Shown here in pieces: positions 63,301-64,000 of a stretch of DNA of 64,000 nucleotides (its first letter is position 1; every line of letters begins with the position of its first letter). The notes under the pieces were generated by a model. The model worked only from the letters and a program-made list of their open reading frames with translations, did not search any database and was not told the DNA's origin. The position numbers were made by a program, and so were the translations under genes. This DNA is from CAINVV01 sp038323575 (lineage in GTDB: Bacteria; Bacteroidota; Bacteroidia; Bacteroidales; Prolixibacteraceae): contig JBBQHB010000015.1 in the NCBI GenBank assembly GCA_038323575.1, forward strand, positions 11,783 to 75,782, given 5' to 3'.

Positions 63301-64000
63301 CATTGGTGGTAAAGGCATCGTTCACAGCTACCGGCGGAATGTTGACAGACGGAGAACCACCACCTCCACCACCACCAGACGGAGGAATAACCGGGACAAC
63401 TGTGATTGTAACAGAAGCATTAACTACGGCATAAAGATTACCATCGTAACCATTCCAGCCAAAACTTGTAGAGCCGGTCCAGTTCAGGCTAGGATCAAAG
63501 GTAAGGTTAGCCAGGTTGGCTGTCAGTATTTCATCGCCTGCACTTACTGCCACTCCTGAGAGTTTCAGTACCCCGTTGGCAGGTAGGCTCGTGACCTTAA
63601 TCTTGGTCATGCTGTTGCCGTCAACATCCGAAAACTTACTGGTAAAGTCGGCTACAGCAAAGGTTAATTGGGTATTTTCATTCACTGTTTTGGCGATGTC
63701 ACTAACTACCGGTGCATCGTTAACCGGAGTGACTGTAACAGTCAGGGTGGCTGTATTGGACGTGGCGCCGCTGTTGTCTTTGACTGTGTAGCTAACTGTG
63801 GAAATGCCGTTGTAGTTAAGTACCGGTGTAAAGGTAACCACGCCTGCATTATCAACCGTATAGGTACCTTCCCCTGCTACGGTAAAGGTCGTCTGACGAC
63901 CGGCAGTGGCCGGATCCAAATCTACTGTGGCAACATCTACCGTACCGTCAACATCCGTATCGTTCGTGGTAACATTGTAGCTTACCGGTGTATCTTCATT
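60389..64000 (-). CDS. Giant surface adhesin with Ig-like repeats and T9SS C-terminal domain (N-terminus outside window)
   Basis: The minus frame is open from 64000 down to the stop at 60389, giving 1,203 residues of a longer protein. It carries tandem-95/cadherin-like domains (NDAPVVSDIAKTVNENTQL; GTYTVNNLGVVTFTPVLNYNG), a Gly-rich spacer (SGGGGGGGSPS), and another cadherin-like domain. Seven Ig-like repeats of about 78 residues follow (start FCGxAxVxDL, core KWYNxxxGGTAL, end TGCxSxxR), then a further cadherin-like domain and a gliding-type CTD (IPEGFSPNGDGINDYFVI to IIGYLTLIR). This fits SprB-like adhesins exported by T9SS, for adhesion or gliding. The PorP-like gene downstream supports this. 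Confidence 0.9.
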   Translation of the reverse strand, partial: NEDTPVSYNVTTNDTDVDGTVDVATVDLDPATAGRQTTFTVAGEGTYTVDNAGVVTFTPVLNYNGISTVSYTVKDNSGATSNTATLTVTVTPVNDAPVVSDIAKTVNENTQLTFAVADFTSKFSDVDGNSMTKIKVTSLPANGVLKLSGVAVSAGDEILTANLANLTFDPSLNWTGSTSFGWNGYDGNLYAVVNASVTITVVPVIPPSGGGGGGGSPSVNIPPVAVNDAFTTNENIPVSYNVTTNDKDADGTIDVATVDLDPGTEGRQTTFTVAGEGTYTVNNLGVVTFTPVLNYNGVSTVSYTVKDNSGATSNSATLTVTVNPVNNPPSFVKGGNLSVCENSGVQLIPNWATSISAGAANESDQLLTFIVTNNNSAIFGVQPSINSEGDLYFTPGLNHNGTATVAVQLTDNGGSLNNGTDASAIQSFTITINPAPAVPDAVMIQNFCGSAVVNNLVAKVPDGSTSRWYTTLNGGTAMSGSASLTHGSIYYVGSVSTSTGCISLTRKAVLVNINELPAAPLANASQRFCGNAVVNDLRASVTTDLVLKWYSTSTGGSALPGSASLMTGTTYYAESYDKITGCSSSSRTQVAVTINELPSAPLANATQALCGSAVFNDLAATAPSGSTVRWYNAQTGSTALTGTAPMTSGAKYYAESISNLTGCVSALRTSVVVTINALPSAPVTSATQNFCGIAAIADLKATVPAGSALKWYNSPQGGTALPGTDALTTGLTYYAVSVNDLTGCNSSPRMAVNVTLNTLPSAPAANAAQGFCGTATVSDLAVSVPAGIGVSWYNKASGGEVLPGSTSILTGTTYYAEAYNKVTGCVNTSRTTVVVTLNDLPSVPETSLTQDFCGRPTVADLIAKAPSGSTVKWYSELTGGSALTDIYPLNSGRNYFAESVSTLGGCSSVRSSVFVTIIPITNPPTGQESQSFCSNINPKTSDIFVVGLNVKWYDAASGGNELPQNAALINGKTYFASQSVNGCESIARRAITVSLQDCNSGNHAPVVSDFGRTTRQNQTLVFAAADFISQFTGADKDNLVKIRIVSLPANGTLLLGGITVSINQEILQTDLGKLVFVPDKDFTGESSFRWNGSNGKDYAVSAAFAYLTFTPGSIFIPEGFSPNGDGINDYFVIGGTENFVVTLKVFNRWGNKVYESDHYKNDWGGASNIAVWVTSVLPGGTYYYTLNLNNGEKEIIGYLTLIR
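63030..63304. repeat. Long DNA repeat, copy 1, inside the adhesin gene
   Basis: About 275 bp similar to 63726-64000, with an offset of 696 bp. By eye roughly 80-90 percent of bases agree in the compared parts (for instance GTACCGGTGTAAAGGTAACC and TAACATTGTAGCTTAC are shared). Each encodes one tandem-95 domain. Confidence 0.75.
63726..64000. repeat. Long DNA repeat, copy 2, inside the adhesin gene (continues off window)
   Basis: Partner of 63030-63304; it probably continues or repeats beyond the window edge. Such near-identical blocks allow recombination between domains. Confidence 0.75.

Overview
The window comes from a Bacteroidota chromosome, probably an environmental or anaerobic member of the Bacteroidales/Marinilabiliales side. 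The evidence is a type IX secretion and gliding gene set (PorU, GldJ, two PorP/OmpA-type proteins, adhesins with gliding-type C-terminal domains), a TonB receptor paired with a DUF4249 lipoprotein, promoters of the Bacteroidota form TTTG-N19-23-TAnnTTTG, and the gene order alaS / M23 peptidase / MerR / Nif3-like / zinc ribbon. No rRNA, CRISPR array or prophage was seen, and there is one tRNA gene (Phe).

Layout. 1-3003 is most of a very large phosphoenolpyruvate carboxykinase-like protein, probably the PPi-dependent type, running off the left edge. 3378-9871 (minus strand) holds a decayed beta-propeller gene, two unrecognised genes and a run of oxidoreductase and DUF362 genes. 10059-20839 (mostly plus) holds a membrane-associated protein with an HExxH motif, a TonB receptor with DUF4249 lipoprotein, a gene remnant and a three-gene RND efflux operon. 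20898-37773 (minus) is largely housekeeping: a TPR lipoprotein, deoxynucleoside kinase, pnp, rpsO, a secreted esterase, a four-helix-bundle gene, DUF2851, an O-methyltransferase, an M16 peptidase, tRNA-Phe, an NmrA-like protein, an acyl-CoA ligase and alaS. 37951-41220 (plus) is the conserved M23/MerR/Nif3/zinc-ribbon group. 41279-48523 (minus) holds two tandem ORF6N genes, a LemA-TPM-TPM cluster, ispF and porU. gldJ, murF and cca follow on plus, then a DUF4625 lipoprotein with an amino-acid permease on minus. The right end (55559-64000, minus) is a cell-surface module: an OmpA/PD40/SPOR protein, a PorP/SprF-like protein, a small protein with a gliding-type CTD, and a giant repeat adhesin running off the right edge.

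The most unusual feature is a family of intergenic elements built from inverted arrays of a 10-bp unit (consensus AAAGTGARCT, R = A or G). One copy (28022-28487) encloses a complete four-helix-bundle gene of the family found in 23S rRNA intervening sequences, so it looks like an intervening-sequence-type element living between protein genes. Two shorter copies (26301-26411 and 45056-45155) lack the gene. All three sit directly at the 3' end of a minus-strand gene, and one supplies the stop codon of its host gene. A fourth locus (53142-53397) has the same layout with an unrelated 7-bp unit. A second oddity is that the tandem ORF6N genes each carry a perfect but different palindrome at the same position in the coding sequence.
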